Of a stretch of 64,000 bases of DNA, positions 1 through 9,253 are shown piece after piece. Numbering within the stretch: the first letter of the stretch is position 1; the number at the start of each line of letters is the position of its first letter. The DNA lies in assembly GCF_003991565.1 (NCBI RefSeq), contig NZ_CP032819.1:3534001-3598000 (forward strand). The letters run 5' to 3'. The translations under genes and the position numbers were made by a program. The notes beneath the pieces are model-generated. The model saw nothing but the letters and a program-made list of their open reading frames with translations, searched no databases and was not told where the DNA came from. Source of the stretch: Butyricimonas faecalis. GTDB lineage: Bacteria > Bacteroidota > Bacteroidia > Bacteroidales > Marinifilaceae.

Positions 1-284
1 CCCGAAGAATACTTGATCTGCGCTGGATTTTCAAGCCATAAACCACAAGAGAGAGACTGGCAAGCGATTGACAGGGGGAAGGTGTACTGCCCCGTGTGCT
101 CGGCACAGACTAGCAGGTTATCGATCGAGGTTTTAAAATCAACCAAGAACGTTTCCAGGAAACGACGTATCGACGGGATGTTATTGTTTACTACTTCTTC
201 AAGAACTATCGTGCCGTTTAGCAACACGCAAAAATCAAGTTTCTTTTTACTAACGTCTACCCCGATAAAATAAAAGTTTTCCAT
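1..284 (-). CDS. IS110-family transposase, N-terminal part (cut by window edge)
   Basis: The reverse strand reads from an ATG at 284 through the window edge. The protein begins MENFYFIGVDVSKKKLDF, the typical IS110 opening in which the first Asp of the DEDD catalytic tetrad sits in GVDVSKKKLDF. IS110 transposases act as RuvC-like DEDD enzymes, usually with a seeker/bridge RNA encoded in the non-coding end of the element. Only about 94 residues are visible, so completeness and the serine motif of the C-terminal Tnp20 domain cannot be judged. The 5' flank of the gene (285 to about 500) is probably the non-coding end of the element. Confidence 0.85.
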   Translation of the reverse strand, partial: MENFYFIGVDVSKKKLDFCVLLNGTIVLEEVVNNNIPSIRRFLETFLVDFKTSIDNLLVCAEHTGQYTFPLSIACQSLSCGLWLENPAQIKYSS

Positions 285-540
285 ATCTTTGTGTTTAGCA
301 ATTTGAAGAGGGAAAGGATATTGAACGTCACCTAAAAACCTTAACAACAAGAAAGTTAATTTCTTATACAGGTCCCCGTTCAAGAAAGCCAAGGTGTCCA
401 AATAGGGGGATGAAGCTGTTTTCAAACACAGCTCACGGTTCACACCTCGGTTTCCTTTCTTTCAAATTAGTTCATACTTTACAAATATAAATATTACTTT
501 TTTATTCCATTTACTTTTCATGATACAAAGCTAAGGTTAC
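285..540. other. Non-coding flank of the IS110 element
   Basis: There is no convincing gene here. The segment lies directly upstream of the IS110 transposase start, becomes AT-rich around 470-520, and probably includes the element's end. IS110 members often have no clear inverted repeats, so the border cannot be set. Confidence 0.4.
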
Positions 541-635
541 ACAGGGGGAGAGTTGGTACTTCTTCCCGAAGATGGTGAGTTACTTAGCTCTCCCTCTGTT
601 TATAGAGGGAGCACGGCGAAGCCGGGAGGGAGTTT
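541..635. repeat. GC-rich palindromic intergenic repeat
   Basis: The segment holds the stem CTCCCTCT/AGAGGGAG (590-597 with 604-611) followed by CGGC/GCCG (614-624) and G-rich tracts. It lies just after the stop codon of the efflux operon read on the minus strand, so it could also end that transcript. Its composition resembles the larger palindromic repeat at 6521-6614, which suggests a dispersed REP-like family in the host genome. Confidence 0.5.
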
Positions 636-653
636 GTTGACTGTAAAATTTCC

Positions 654-3600
654 TTAGGATTTCAGCCTTTTTGGGGTTAGTCTTTCTTGTAAAGACTGCA
701 TGACATAGTAGAAATTGGGCATGAAAAGAGTACCCGCTAACGAAGTCATCAACATGCCGGCAAAGACGGCTATTCCTAACGAGATTCGACTTGCTGCCCC
801 GGCTCCGCTGGAAACGACCAACGGGAAAACACCGAGGATGAACGCGAATGAGGTCATCAGGATCGGGCGTAAACGAACCTTTCCGGCTTCAATGGCAGCT
901 TCGGAGATGGGTTTTCCGGCACTTCGATAATCCCGTGCGAATTCCACGATCAGAATGGCATTCTTGGCGGTTAGGGCAATTAGCAGGATGATACCGATTT
1001 GTGTGTAGACACTGATCGGAAGATTCATCGCGAGACATCCGATGACAACTCCCAGCAGGGCAATGGGCAATCCCATAATTACCGCGAACGGCGAAGTCCA
1101 GCTTTCATATTGGGCAGCAAGAATGAGGAAAGCCACGAGAATGGCGAGTATGAAAATCATTGTCGTGGTCGATCCTGCACTCTCTTCCTGGTAGGCCAGT
1201 CCGGTCCATTCGTAACCGAACGTGTTGCCTAATTCCTGCTCAAATACCTGTTGCATGATGGTTAAGGCTTGACCGGAACTATATCCTGAGGCTGCACTTC
1301 CGGACAAGGAGGCTGCCGAATAGGTGTTGTATTTGGGAAGAAGTTCTGTCCCCAAACGTTGTTCTACCGTCGTGAAGGCAGAGAAGGGTACCATTTCACC
1401 TTGTGTATTTTTGACATTTAGGAACAAAACGTCGTCAATTACCCTCCGGCTATCGGGAAGACCTTGGAGTTTAACTTGGAAGGTCCTGCCATATTTAACG
1501 AAGTTATTCACGTAAATGGAGCCGATATATGCCGAGAGAGCATTAAACACGTTTCCTATCGGAATTTGCATTAATTCAACCTTGTCCCGGTCGATGTTCA
1601 GGTAATATTGCGGAACACTGGCACTGAACGTGGAACGGAGCATGGACAGACCGGGCGTTTCATTTCCGGCATCAACCAGATGATTGACGGCCTGTTGCAG
1701 GGAGGTGGAACCGTAGTTGTTGATGTCTTCCACCATGAGTTCGAATCCGCTACTTTCTCCCAAACCGGGGATAGGGGGTGGAGAAACAGCATAACTTTGC
1801 GCTTCCGGAATTTCGAGATAAGCCAGTTCATTGAATCGTGTTGTGATGGCATCTACTCCCAGGGCTTTGCTTTTCCGTTTGTCCCAGTTTTCGAGCATGA
1901 CAAAAATGGAGGCCGCGTTGGAATTTTGGGCGTTATCCATCATGGAGAAGCCATTGATGGCAATATAGGTTTTTACGCCGTCGATTTGTTTCAGTATCTC
2001 ACCTGCTTTGGCTGACGCGGATTCTGTGCGGGAGAGGGAAGAGCCATCCGGTAGTTGCATGGAAACCATGAAATATCCCTGGTCTTCGTTTGGAACGAAA
2101 GTTGTCGGTAATCGTAAGAAACCGATGAATGCCAGTATGGCGAGTACCAGGAATGCCAGTATGGCTAATGCCGATTTCCGGATAAAGCCTTGTACTACCC
2201 ACGTGTACCCGTTCGTGGTTTTCTCGAAAAACTTGTTGAATCCCTTGAACAGGAAGAAATTGGATGGTTTGGCCGGTTTCAGGAAAAGGGCGCATAATGC
2301 CGGACTTAGCGTCAGGGCATTGAATCCGCTAATGACCGTTGCGGCCGCGATGGTTAGGGCGAATTGTTTGTAAAGCATTCCCGTGATTCCTCCGATAAAT
2401 GCGGTCGGGATGAATACGGCCAAGAGGACAAGGATAATTCCCACGATAGCTCCCGACACCTCTTTCATGGCTTGGGTGACGGCGGCTTTCATGTCCGCAT
2501 ATTTCCCGGTTTCGATCAGGCGGTAGCTGTTTTCGACAATAATGATCGCGTCATCCACGACCAATCCGATGGCCAAAACCAGCCCGAACAGAGTTAGGGT
2601 ATTGATGGAAAAGCCCATGAGTTCCATGAATGTGAAGGTCCCGACAAGTGATACCGGGATGGCGATCAGGGGAATCAGCATGGCTCTCCAGTTTTGTAAG
2701 AAGATCAGAATGACAATCAACACGAGTAAAAAAGCTGTTCCCAGCGTTTTATATATTTCTTTGATTGACGCGTGAATGAATTCGGTTGTGTCGAGCGTGA
2801 TATTCAGGTGTACCCCTTCGGGTAAATACGAAGATAACGTGTTTACCCGGGATTTGACGCGTTGGGCCACGTCTAAGGCGTTTGCTCCCGGGAGTTGATA
2901 GATGGCTATGGCGGCCACAGACTGGCCTTGTAGCAGGGCATTTGTCGAGTACGTTTGGCTACCTAGCTCGATGGTCGCCACGTCTTTCAGCCGTAGGTAT
3001 CTACCGTCAGAGAGCGTTTTTATAATGATGTTCCCGAATTCTTCTTCACTGACCAGTAATCCTTGGGTTTCCAACGTGTATTGGAAAGCTACAGGACCGG
3101 CAAGTGGGGGAGCCCCGACGGCCCCGGGGGCTACTTGTATGTTTTGGCTTTCAATGGCGGAGATGATCTCTTGCGGACTGACACCCCGGATCGTCAGCAA
3201 GTCGGGATTCAGCCATAGACGCATGCTGTAGTTCCCGGCTCCGAATTCCCCGACACTCCCCACTCCTTTCACCCGAGATAATTCGTTCACGAGGTTCAAC
3301 TCTGCATAGTTGGACAGGTAAAGAGCGTCATAGCTTGGATTATCGGAGGTTAACGTGATAAACATGACCACGTTGGTGGATTCTTTGGTGGTGGTGACCC
3401 CTATTTTTGTCACTTCTTGAGGAAGTGAATTTAGCGTCATGTTTACCCGATTCTGTACGAGAACGGTTGCCATGTCCAGGTCGGTTCCTACCTCGAAAGT
3501 TACGGTAAGATGATAAACTCCGGCACTGGAAGACGTGGATGACATGTAAAGCATTCCTTCTACTCCATTGACTTGTTGCTCGATCGGGGTGGCCACCATT

Positions 3601-3779
3601 TGGGCAATGGTGGTGGCGTTTGCTCCCGGATATTGTGCTTCCACGACTACCGTGGGGGGTGTTATCGTGGGGTATTGTTCCACGGGCAGGGATCTCAGCG
3701 AGACCACTCCCGCAACCACGATCAATATGGATAGGACTGTGGCAAATATCGGTCGATTGATGAAAAAGCGAGATAACAT
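654..3779 (-). CDS. RND multidrug efflux pump, inner-membrane permease (HAE1 type)
   Basis: A 1041-residue AcrB/MexB-type resistance-nodulation-division transporter, full length for the family. It starts [20 protein letters not shown], the usual cytoplasmic N-terminus and first transmembrane helix. The proton-relay acids are seen in [13 protein letters not shown] (about residue 405), and the partner lysine region reads [15 protein letters not shown] near residue 940. Two large periplasmic loops separate the first from the second helix set, as expected. It exports lipophilic drugs or bile-type compounds using the proton gradient, with the adaptor and outer-membrane channel encoded upstream in the same minus-strand operon. 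The substrate cannot be read from sequence. The 132-bp gap to the adaptor gene holds a long inverted repeat. Confidence 0.95.
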   Translation of the reverse strand: MLSRFFINRPIFATVLSILIVVAGVVSLRSLPVEQYPTITPPTVVVEAQYPGANATTIAQMVATPIEQQVNGVEGMLYMSSTSSSAGVYHLTVTFEVGTDLDMATVLVQNRVNMTLNSLPQEVTKIGVTTTKESTNVVMFITLTSDNPSYDALYLSNYAELNLVNELSRVKGVGSVGEFGAGNYSMRLWLNPDLLTIRGVSPQEIISAIESQNIQVAPGAVGAPPLAGPVAFQYTLETQGLLVSEEEFGNIIIKTLSDGRYLRLKDVATIELGSQTYSTNALLQGQSVAAIAIYQLPGANALDVAQRVKSRVNTLSSYLPEGVHLNITLDTTEFIHASIKEIYKTLGTAFLLVLIVILIFLQNWRAMLIPLIAIPVSLVGTFTFMELMGFSINTLTLFGLVLAIGLVVDDAIIIVENSYRLIETGKYADMKAAVTQAMKEVSGAIVGIILVLLAVFIPTAFIGGITGMLYKQFALTIAAATVISGFNALTLSPALCALFLKPAKPSNFFLFKGFNKFFEKTTNGYTWVVQGFIRKSALAILAFLVLAILAFIGFLRLPTTFVPNEDQGYFMVSMQLPDGSSLSRTESASAKAGEILKQIDGVKTYIAINGFSMMDNAQNSNAASIFVMLENWDKRKSKALGVDAITTRFNELAYLEIPEAQSYAVSPPPIPGLGESSGFELMVEDINNYGSTSLQQAVNHLVDAGNETPGLSMLRSTFSASVPQYYLNIDRDKVELMQIPIGNVFNALSAYIGSIYVNNFVKYGRTFQVKLQGLPDSRRVIDDVLFLNVKNTQGEMVPFSAFTTVEQRLGTELLPKYNTYSAASLSGSAASGYSSGQALTIMQQVFEQELGNTFGYEWTGLAYQEESAGSTTTMIFILAILVAFLILAAQYESWTSPFAVIMGLPIALLGVVIGCLAMNLPISVYTQIGIILLIALTAKNAILIVEFARDYRSAGKPISEAAIEAGKVRLRPILMTSFAFILGVFPLVVSSGAGAASRISLGIAVFAGMLMTSLAGTLFMPNFYYVMQSLQERLTPKRLKS

Positions 3780-3833
3780 TTTTATTTCGGATTTTAGGTA
3801 TATGATTTTGGATTCTGTTTATGCTCTCGATGT

Positions 3834-3901
3834 ATGATTTTAGATTTTGTAATTCTCGAAGCGTTGTTTTTGCGCGTCTGGAATCTAAAATCTAAAATCA
3901 T
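3834..3901. repeat. 15-bp inverted repeat between adaptor and pump genes
   Basis: ATGATTTTAGATTTT at 3834-3848 is perfectly complementary to AAAATCTAAAATCAT at 3887-3901, with a 38-base loop. It lies inside the operon between the adaptor stop and the permease start, so in RNA it would form an AT-rich hairpin that might affect processing or relative expression. There is no U-tract typical of a strong terminator. Confidence 0.6.
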
Positions 3902-3911
3902 AAATCGTAAA

Positions 3912-5003
3912 TCATAACGTGGGTTTGATTTTCATTCCCGGGCGTACGTTGATGAGGGCCTTGGTCACGTAGCGATCTTCCAGCGTGAGGCCACCGGTGA
4001 TTTCCCGCATGCCATCGGGAGTGAGTACGCCGACTTCAACTTGACGGAAGACGATGGTGTCATCCGGTCCCACGAGATAAACATAGCGTCCGCCTTGATT
4101 GGTGCCGAGGGACGATTCAGGAATGACGATCGCTTTCGGGACACTTTTGTAGGGGACGATGACTTTCACGTACATTCCGCTGAGGAGTTCTCCGTTCGGG
4201 TTGCGGGCTATGGCTCGCAGGCTGAGGGTTCCCGTGTTGAGATCAATGTTCGGGGAACTGTAATCTAATGCGGCAACCCAAGTTTTTTCAGGATTATTCA
4301 CGTCTTGTATCGTAACCGGAAGAGCGGATGGGGTATTTTGGGGTAATCGGGCAAAATCCGGGTAAGCCATATTGAAATAGAGATACATTTGGTTGTCCTT
4401 GTATATGGTTGCTAGTGCCGAATTATCGGCATCTGTTCCGACTATATTGCCCGGATCGATCATGTTGCGGGAGATTCGTCCGCTAAAAGGGGCTTTCACG
4501 ATGCAGTACGAAAGGTTTATATTGGCTAAACTTAGCTGACTCCGGGCCTCTTCGTAAGCCGCAAGGGCTTCTCCATAGTCGGATTGGGCTTGAAGATAGT
4601 CAATCTCGCTGATTGCTTTGGTCTTCACGGCTTCCTGCATCCGTTCGTAGGATGCTTTCGTGTAGGCAAGTTTCGATTTACTACTTTCCACGTTCGCTTC
4701 GGCTTGTGTCACTTTGTCTTTATAAGGTTGCGGTTCGATCACGAAAAGAGTTTGCCCTTCGTGAACCCGTTGTCCGGGAGTAAATTGATAAGATTCCAGG
4801 TAGCCCGAAACTCGTGCCACGAGATGAACCGTTTGTTCTGCTTGTAGGTACCCGGGGTATTCGAACGTGTAAATCACTGTGCGCAACTGCGGATGATCAA
4901 CGGCTACCGAGGGCGCCTGGGGCGTTTCCTGTTGTTTCTTCGATTTACTGCATCCGGCAAAAAGAAGGATGGAAATAACGCAAATAATAGAAAATGCTTT
5001 CAT
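3912..5003 (-). CDS. RND efflux periplasmic adaptor lipoprotein (AcrA type)
   Basis: A 363-residue membrane fusion protein. The N-terminus MKAFSIICVISILLFAGCSK has a lipobox (LFAGC), so it should be anchored to the inner membrane by lipid. It then shows the expected order: a barrel-sandwich half (VHLVARVSGYLESYQFTPGQRVHEGQTLFVIE), a coiled-coil alpha-hairpin (about residues 95-150, VTQAEANVESSKSKLAYTKA and following), the second lipoyl half (IVKAPFSGRISR) and the beta-barrel and membrane-proximal domains. It bridges the permease to the outer-membrane channel. It sits between the two partner genes in one minus-strand operon. Confidence 0.93.
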   Translation of the reverse strand: MKAFSIICVISILLFAGCSKSKKQQETPQAPSVAVDHPQLRTVIYTFEYPGYLQAEQTVHLVARVSGYLESYQFTPGQRVHEGQTLFVIEPQPYKDKVTQAEANVESSKSKLAYTKASYERMQEAVKTKAISEIDYLQAQSDYGEALAAYEEARSQLSLANINLSYCIVKAPFSGRISRNMIDPGNIVGTDADNSALATIYKDNQMYLYFNMAYPDFARLPQNTPSALPVTIQDVNNPEKTWVAALDYSSPNIDLNTGTLSLRAIARNPNGELLSGMYVKVIVPYKSVPKAIVIPESSLGTNQGGRYVYLVGPDDTIVFRQVEVGVLTPDGMREITGGLTLEDRYVTKALINVRPGMKIKPTL

Positions 5004-5029
5004 ATGATTCGTTTATAAAGTTCATAAGG

Positions 5030-6457
5030 TTAAAACTCTCCTACCGGCCATCCGCCCCCTAGGGCTTGATAAAGTTCTATCAAGTAGCGAAGAGAGGCTG
5101 TTCGGGCTTCCACGAGGGAATTTTCGTAATTCAAGAGACTGATTTGGGAACTTAACACGGTTTGGTAACTGGTTAATCCGTTTTTATATTGTTCTATGGC
5201 TAAATCCAACGTTAATTGTGACTGTTGGAACGCGTCATTCAAGGCGGATATTTGCAGGAGTGATTTGTTGTAAGTCACCAGGGCGTTATCCACCTCTTGC
5301 AAGGCGGTCAGCAATATTTGATTATACGAGTTGATCTCTTCGTCAAGTTGTAGTTGGGCGGACTTCTTGGATTCCACCAGGTTTCTACCGCTGAAAATAG
5401 TCCATTTGATGGAAGGGGCGATTTGCCAAATCATGTTTTCCTTGTTGGTGAATTGTTCGAAGTTCTCGGACGAGTAACCGAAGAATCCGGTCACAAGGAA
5501 TTTAGGCCACCAGTCTGCTCGGCTTGCTCCCACGGCTTCGGCCAGTCCGTCGATCGTTCTCTCCGCCGAACGCACGTCAGGACGCTGCCGGATCAGGTTG
5601 GCCGGAATCCCGTTCGCTGCTTGCCGGGGATTGGTCGGAATGGGACGGATTTTTAGTAACGAGTCCCGGATGGCAACCGAATGTTCACCGATGAGAACTC
5701 CGATCAGGTTAATCTGTTGGGCAATGGTCGATTCGATTCCCGGTAATGAGGCTTTGGTTTGTAGGTAAAGACTTTTCGCTTGCGCCGCATCGAGTTGGGA
5801 GGCTAGTCCGAGTTTAAATCTTGATTCGGTGAGTTCCATGACCTTCTTCTGCGATTCGATGTTTTCACGGGTTACTTCCAATTGTTTTTGTGCGCTTCGC
5901 AAATTAATGTATGCCGTGGATAATTGTGCGGCGAGAGATACCATCACACCTCGGTAATCTTCTTGTGCGGCGAGGTAAAATTCTTTTTGTGAAGAACTCT
6001 CTTTCCGGATTCGTCCGAACACGTCGAGTTCCCAATTCAGATTGACGGTGGCGGTTCCATTCCGTTCGATGATGTTTTTTTTATCCGCGCTAAGACTGCT
6101 CTTTTCCGGAGCATAGTTGGCTGAAAAATAGATGGTCGGATAGTAGGGACTGCGATCAACTCGTAGTTTTGCCTTTGCCATCTCTATTTTGCGGATAGCG
6201 TTCCGCACGTCGTGGTTCTTGATAACGGCTTTATTGATAAGCGTGTCGAGAATCGGATCTTTGAACAATCGCCACCATTCATCGTTGGAGGGTAAAGTTT
6301 GTTGCAGGTTCGATTGTTCGCTTACCTTTTTATACGGCTTGATCTTTTCCGGTTGGTCGGGTAGGTATTGCCCAGCATTTCCGGTAGAAGGAATAAGGGT
6401 AGATAGAAATAATGTTAGGAAATAACTTTCCATTCTCTTGATAGCAGCCAATTTCAT
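5030..6457 (-). CDS. RND efflux outer-membrane channel (OprM/NodT type)
   Basis: A TolC-like outer-membrane factor of 475 residues when started at the ATG at 6457 (MKLAAIKRMESYFLTLFL), which gives a signal peptide ending near STGNAG. A longer reading from a TTG at 6538 would run into the GC-rich palindrome and is less likely. Two OEP repeats are visible, each with a long heptad-rich region (for example DVRNAIRKIEMAKAKLRV and LDLAIEQYKNGLTSYQTVL). There is no lipobox cysteine, unlike OprM itself. It is the first gene of the three-gene efflux operon and ends 26 bases before the adaptor. Confidence 0.92.
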   Translation of the reverse strand: MKLAAIKRMESYFLTLFLSTLIPSTGNAGQYLPDQPEKIKPYKKVSEQSNLQQTLPSNDEWWRLFKDPILDTLINKAVIKNHDVRNAIRKIEMAKAKLRVDRSPYYPTIYFSANYAPEKSSLSADKKNIIERNGTATVNLNWELDVFGRIRKESSSQKEFYLAAQEDYRGVMVSLAAQLSTAYINLRSAQKQLEVTRENIESQKKVMELTESRFKLGLASQLDAAQAKSLYLQTKASLPGIESTIAQQINLIGVLIGEHSVAIRDSLLKIRPIPTNPRQAANGIPANLIRQRPDVRSAERTIDGLAEAVGASRADWWPKFLVTGFFGYSSENFEQFTNKENMIWQIAPSIKWTIFSGRNLVESKKSAQLQLDEEINSYNQILLTALQEVDNALVTYNKSLLQISALNDAFQQSQLTLDLAIEQYKNGLTSYQTVLSSQISLLNYENSLVEARTASLRYLIELYQALGGGWPVGEF

Positions 6458-6520
6458 AACGTGAGTGTTGATTGTTAGTTTATAGCGAGGGCGTGTCAAA
6501 AAAAGTCTTCTACGATATCC

Positions 6521-6614
6521 ACAAACTACCCCCTCCAACTCCCCCTTGCACAGGGGGAGGGTTGATTACCAAGCAGATCCCCTCCTGTGTGAGGAGGGGT
6601 AGGGGAGGTAGTTG
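6521..6614. repeat. Multi-arm GC-rich palindromic repeat
   Basis: An outer arm pair (CAAACTACCCCCTCC near 6522, AGGGGAGGTAGTTG near 6602) encloses two inner hairpins, CTCCCCCTTG/CACAGGGGGAG and CCCCTCCT/AGGAGGGG. The folded form would be a three-way junction. It is placed between two minus-strand genes and has the look of a dispersed intergenic repeat of the host. It could also act as a transcription end for the DUF4252-type gene. Confidence 0.65.
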
Positions 6615-6677
6615 TTTCAAAATAGGTTTGTTAGACAACCCTCGTTATAGCTGCTATACGTTTCCTAAAAGAAAATG

Positions 6678-7871
6678 TTAGAAGAAAAAGCCCATTTTAT
6701 CGGTTACGATAATGACTTGTGCTGATGGGGCACTGAATAACTGGCGCTCCAGCTCGGAGGCCGGGCGAATCTGTATAATCTGTAGCGGATCAATATTGAA
6801 TTGTCTTGTTAGACGGTTGTTGATAAGAAGTGCCGGCTCTTCCAGTTTCTCGGGATTTAACGTGTATTCCTGTTTGTCGTACTTGTATTTCAGCACGCCG
6901 TTGGCATAACTGATAAATTGTCCTTTTTTTTGTTTTGTGTTGATTATCACGTATGATTTTTTTGCATTCGTCGGGGAAGTAATCATGTTCACGGTGGCGA
7001 TTTCGTCTGGGATACCGTTTTTAAGGGAGTCTGCAACGTATTCGATACCGTCGATCACGTAAGATACTTCCGAGTTTTTGGCATTTACTTTTATACGGGT
7101 TTTCCCGTTTTCCTGAATGACTTCCAGTCCGTTGGATATGGATTCACTCATGCCGTCCATGTCCGATTCTCCGCTAAACATAGGCCCCATATCGCGGAAC
7201 ATTTCTTCTGCTTTTTTGAGCATGTCATCGATGCTGCCGAAACTTTCCCGGAATGAACCAAAAGGATCTTTCCCGAAAATGGAATCTCTTTTTATACCAA
7301 AACGTTCTTCTAATTTCTTGATAAAATCAGAACCGGATGCAACTTGATCTGTCGGGGTATTGATGTAAGCTAAGCGATCAAGCCCTTTCACTTTTAGAGC
7401 ATTGGCAATTTCATCCACGTTGTCCAGTTGAATGTTACCCTTGAGTTCCACGATAGAGAGTGTTTCTGCATCCTCGCTCCATAAGACGAGAGATGTAATA
7501 CGTTCTTCATGTTGTGTCACGTAGAGATATTCTTGACTGTAAGCTCCCCGGTGACTGCGTACAAGTGTATATTTCGCTTCATTTTCCACGATGGGGGTGA
7601 TGCGTTGAGAAATTTCTTCAACAACCTTTGAGGTGGTCCGTTTCATGTCAACCTGCATCACGTTGATCTCTTTTATATCTTTCAAAGCCTCTTCCGCGGA
7701 TAGGGATAGATCTCCTTGTTTATAAAGACTGTAGAGTGATGGATTTAGCATCGTTACGGTTATGCCATCCTTATTGCGGAATGCTTTCATTTCCTTGCCG
7801 ACCTGAGCCTGTAATGGCAGGATTGTGACAAGGCTTATCATCATGCATGTGAATAGACTTTTGATCTTCAT
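6678..7871 (-). CDS. Secreted DUF4252-type protein
   Basis: A 397-residue protein with a signal peptide (MKIKSLFTCMMISLVTILPLQAQ). The first 200 residues resemble the Bacteroidetes DUF4252 family, whose members are small exported proteins of unknown role that often carry an internal control phrase such as MQVDMKRT here. The C-terminal half (from about residue 240) has further beta-rich sequence (VSYVIDGIEYVADSL and IIQIRPASELERQLF), so this member is longer than the usual single-domain form. The family call is by recall of the N-terminal pattern; the function is unknown. Confidence 0.6.
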   Translation of the reverse strand: MKIKSLFTCMMISLVTILPLQAQVGKEMKAFRNKDGITVTMLNPSLYSLYKQGDLSLSAEEALKDIKEINVMQVDMKRTTSKVVEEISQRITPIVENEAKYTLVRSHRGAYSQEYLYVTQHEERITSLVLWSEDAETLSIVELKGNIQLDNVDEIANALKVKGLDRLAYINTPTDQVASGSDFIKKLEERFGIKRDSIFGKDPFGSFRESFGSIDDMLKKAEEMFRDMGPMFSGESDMDGMSESISNGLEVIQENGKTRIKVNAKNSEVSYVIDGIEYVADSLKNGIPDEIATVNMITSPTNAKKSYVIINTKQKKGQFISYANGVLKYKYDKQEYTLNPEKLEEPALLINNRLTRQFNIDPLQIIQIRPASELERQLFSAPSAQVIIVTDKMGFFF

Positions 7872-8000
7872 AATCTGATTATTTTAATGTTTTATTGACA
7901 CATACTTCTCTTTGGAGTGTAAATGTAATGTAATAACTCGTTTGGTATTCTCCTGCTTAACGTTATTTACAAAAGTTATACCATTGGGCAATAAATTTTA

Positions 8001-8008
8001 TACCTTTG
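8001..8008 (+). promoter_or_regulatory. -7 box of the waaA promoter
   Basis: TACCTTTG matches the Bacteroides -7 consensus TAnnTTTG and lies 22 bases before the waaA ATG. The nearest TTG (7984-7986) is closer than the usual 19-21 bp, so the -33 element is weak or absent. Confidence 0.45.
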
Positions 8009-8029
8009 GCAGCGAAAAATAAATCATAA

Positions 8030-9253
8030 ATGGTCATGTATAATTTGGGAATTATTGCATATCGTTGTGCTATTGGCGTGGCTTCTCTTTTTAACGAGAA
8101 AGCGGCGTTATGGGTGAAAGGACGAAAAGGTATATGGAAACGAATGGCGGCAGTTGAGCGGGGGAAAGGACGTTTAGTATGGTTCCACGCCGCATCGCTA
8201 GGGGAATTCGAGCAAGGACGTCCGGTGATTGAAAGATTGAAAGAAATAGAGCCTCACACGAAAGTATTATTGACCTTTTTCTCTCCTTCCGGATACGAGA
8301 TTCGCAAAAATTACCAAGGGGCCGATTATATTTATTATTTACCGATAGATACCCCGTCTAATGCCCGTCATTTTGTGGAAATGTGGAAACCGGATGCAGC
8401 CGTGTTTGTGAAATACGAATACTGGTATAATTATTTGAATGAATTGCATAAACATCAGGTACAGACGTATTTGATTTCTGCTATTTTCCGTCCGGAGCAA
8501 CCATTCTTCAAGAAATGGGGGAATCTTCATCGTCGTATGCTCGGGTTCTTTACTCGTCTTTTCGTGCAGGATGAAGAATCCGTGAAGTTGCTGTCTACGA
8601 TTGGCATTACTCACGTGCAACAGACAGGGGACACTCGTTTTGACCGGGTAAAGCAGATTGCTGATGCGGCAAAGAGAATTGAAAAGGTGGAGGCTTTCTG
8701 TAATGACCGGAGGGCCGTGGTCTGTGGAAGTACTTGGCCTGGAGATGAAGATATTATTTTGGATTATATCAATGCACAGGAAGGAAATTACAAGTGGATT
8801 ATCGTGCCTCATGAAATAGGGGAAAGTCATATCAAGGATATTTTGGGTAAGTGCCGTAAGTCGGTAGCCCGCTATACGGATGAAACTGCCGATATGACGA
8901 AATGTCAGGTTCTCGTGGTCGATACGATCGGGGTGTTGTCATCGATTTATCGTTATGGTTCCATTTCCTATATCGGAGGTGGCTTCGGGAAAGGAATTCA
9001 CAATACGCTTGAGGCTGCAATCTATGGTATTCCGGTTATATTCGGACCGAAATATCACAAGTTTAAAGAGGCTGTTGATTTGATCGCTTGCGGTGGGGCG
9101 TTTTCGATCTCGGATAAAGAGCAATTTACATCCTTGATGGATTCGTTAATAAATAGCCCGGCAATCGCTGAGGCGGCCGGGCAAAGTGCTTTAAAGTTCG
9201 TCAATCAACAACTTGGTGCGACAGACGTGATTATTCGTCAGTTAGTAGATTAA
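8030..9253 (+). CDS. waaA: 3-deoxy-D-manno-octulosonic acid (Kdo) transferase
   Basis: A 407-residue GT30 enzyme that moves Kdo from CMP-Kdo to lipid A precursor at the inner membrane, an essential early step in lipopolysaccharide core assembly. The N-terminus has the membrane-associated segment MVMYNLGIIAYRCAIGVASL. The family motif HAASLGEFEQGRP (about residue 54) contains the catalytic Glu. The C-terminal Rossmann half shows GGGFGKGIHNTLEAA, the nucleotide-sugar binding stretch. Two ATGs are available (8030 and 8036); the first is given. Its 3' end overlaps the convergent peptidase gene by 12 bases. Confidence 0.95.
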   Translation: MVMYNLGIIAYRCAIGVASLFNEKAALWVKGRKGIWKRMAAVERGKGRLVWFHAASLGEFEQGRPVIERLKEIEPHTKVLLTFFSPSGYEIRKNYQGADYIYYLPIDTPSNARHFVEMWKPDAAVFVKYEYWYNYLNELHKHQVQTYLISAIFRPEQPFFKKWGNLHRRMLGFFTRLFVQDEESVKLLSTIGITHVQQTGDTRFDRVKQIADAAKRIEKVEAFCNDRRAVVCGSTWPGDEDIILDYINAQEGNYKWIIVPHEIGESHIKDILGKCRKSVARYTDETADMTKCQVLVVDTIGVLSSIYRYGSISYIGGGFGKGIHNTLEAAIYGIPVIFGPKYHKFKEAVDLIACGGAFSISDKEQFTSLMDSLINSPAIAEAAGQSALKFVNQQLGATDVIIRQLVD

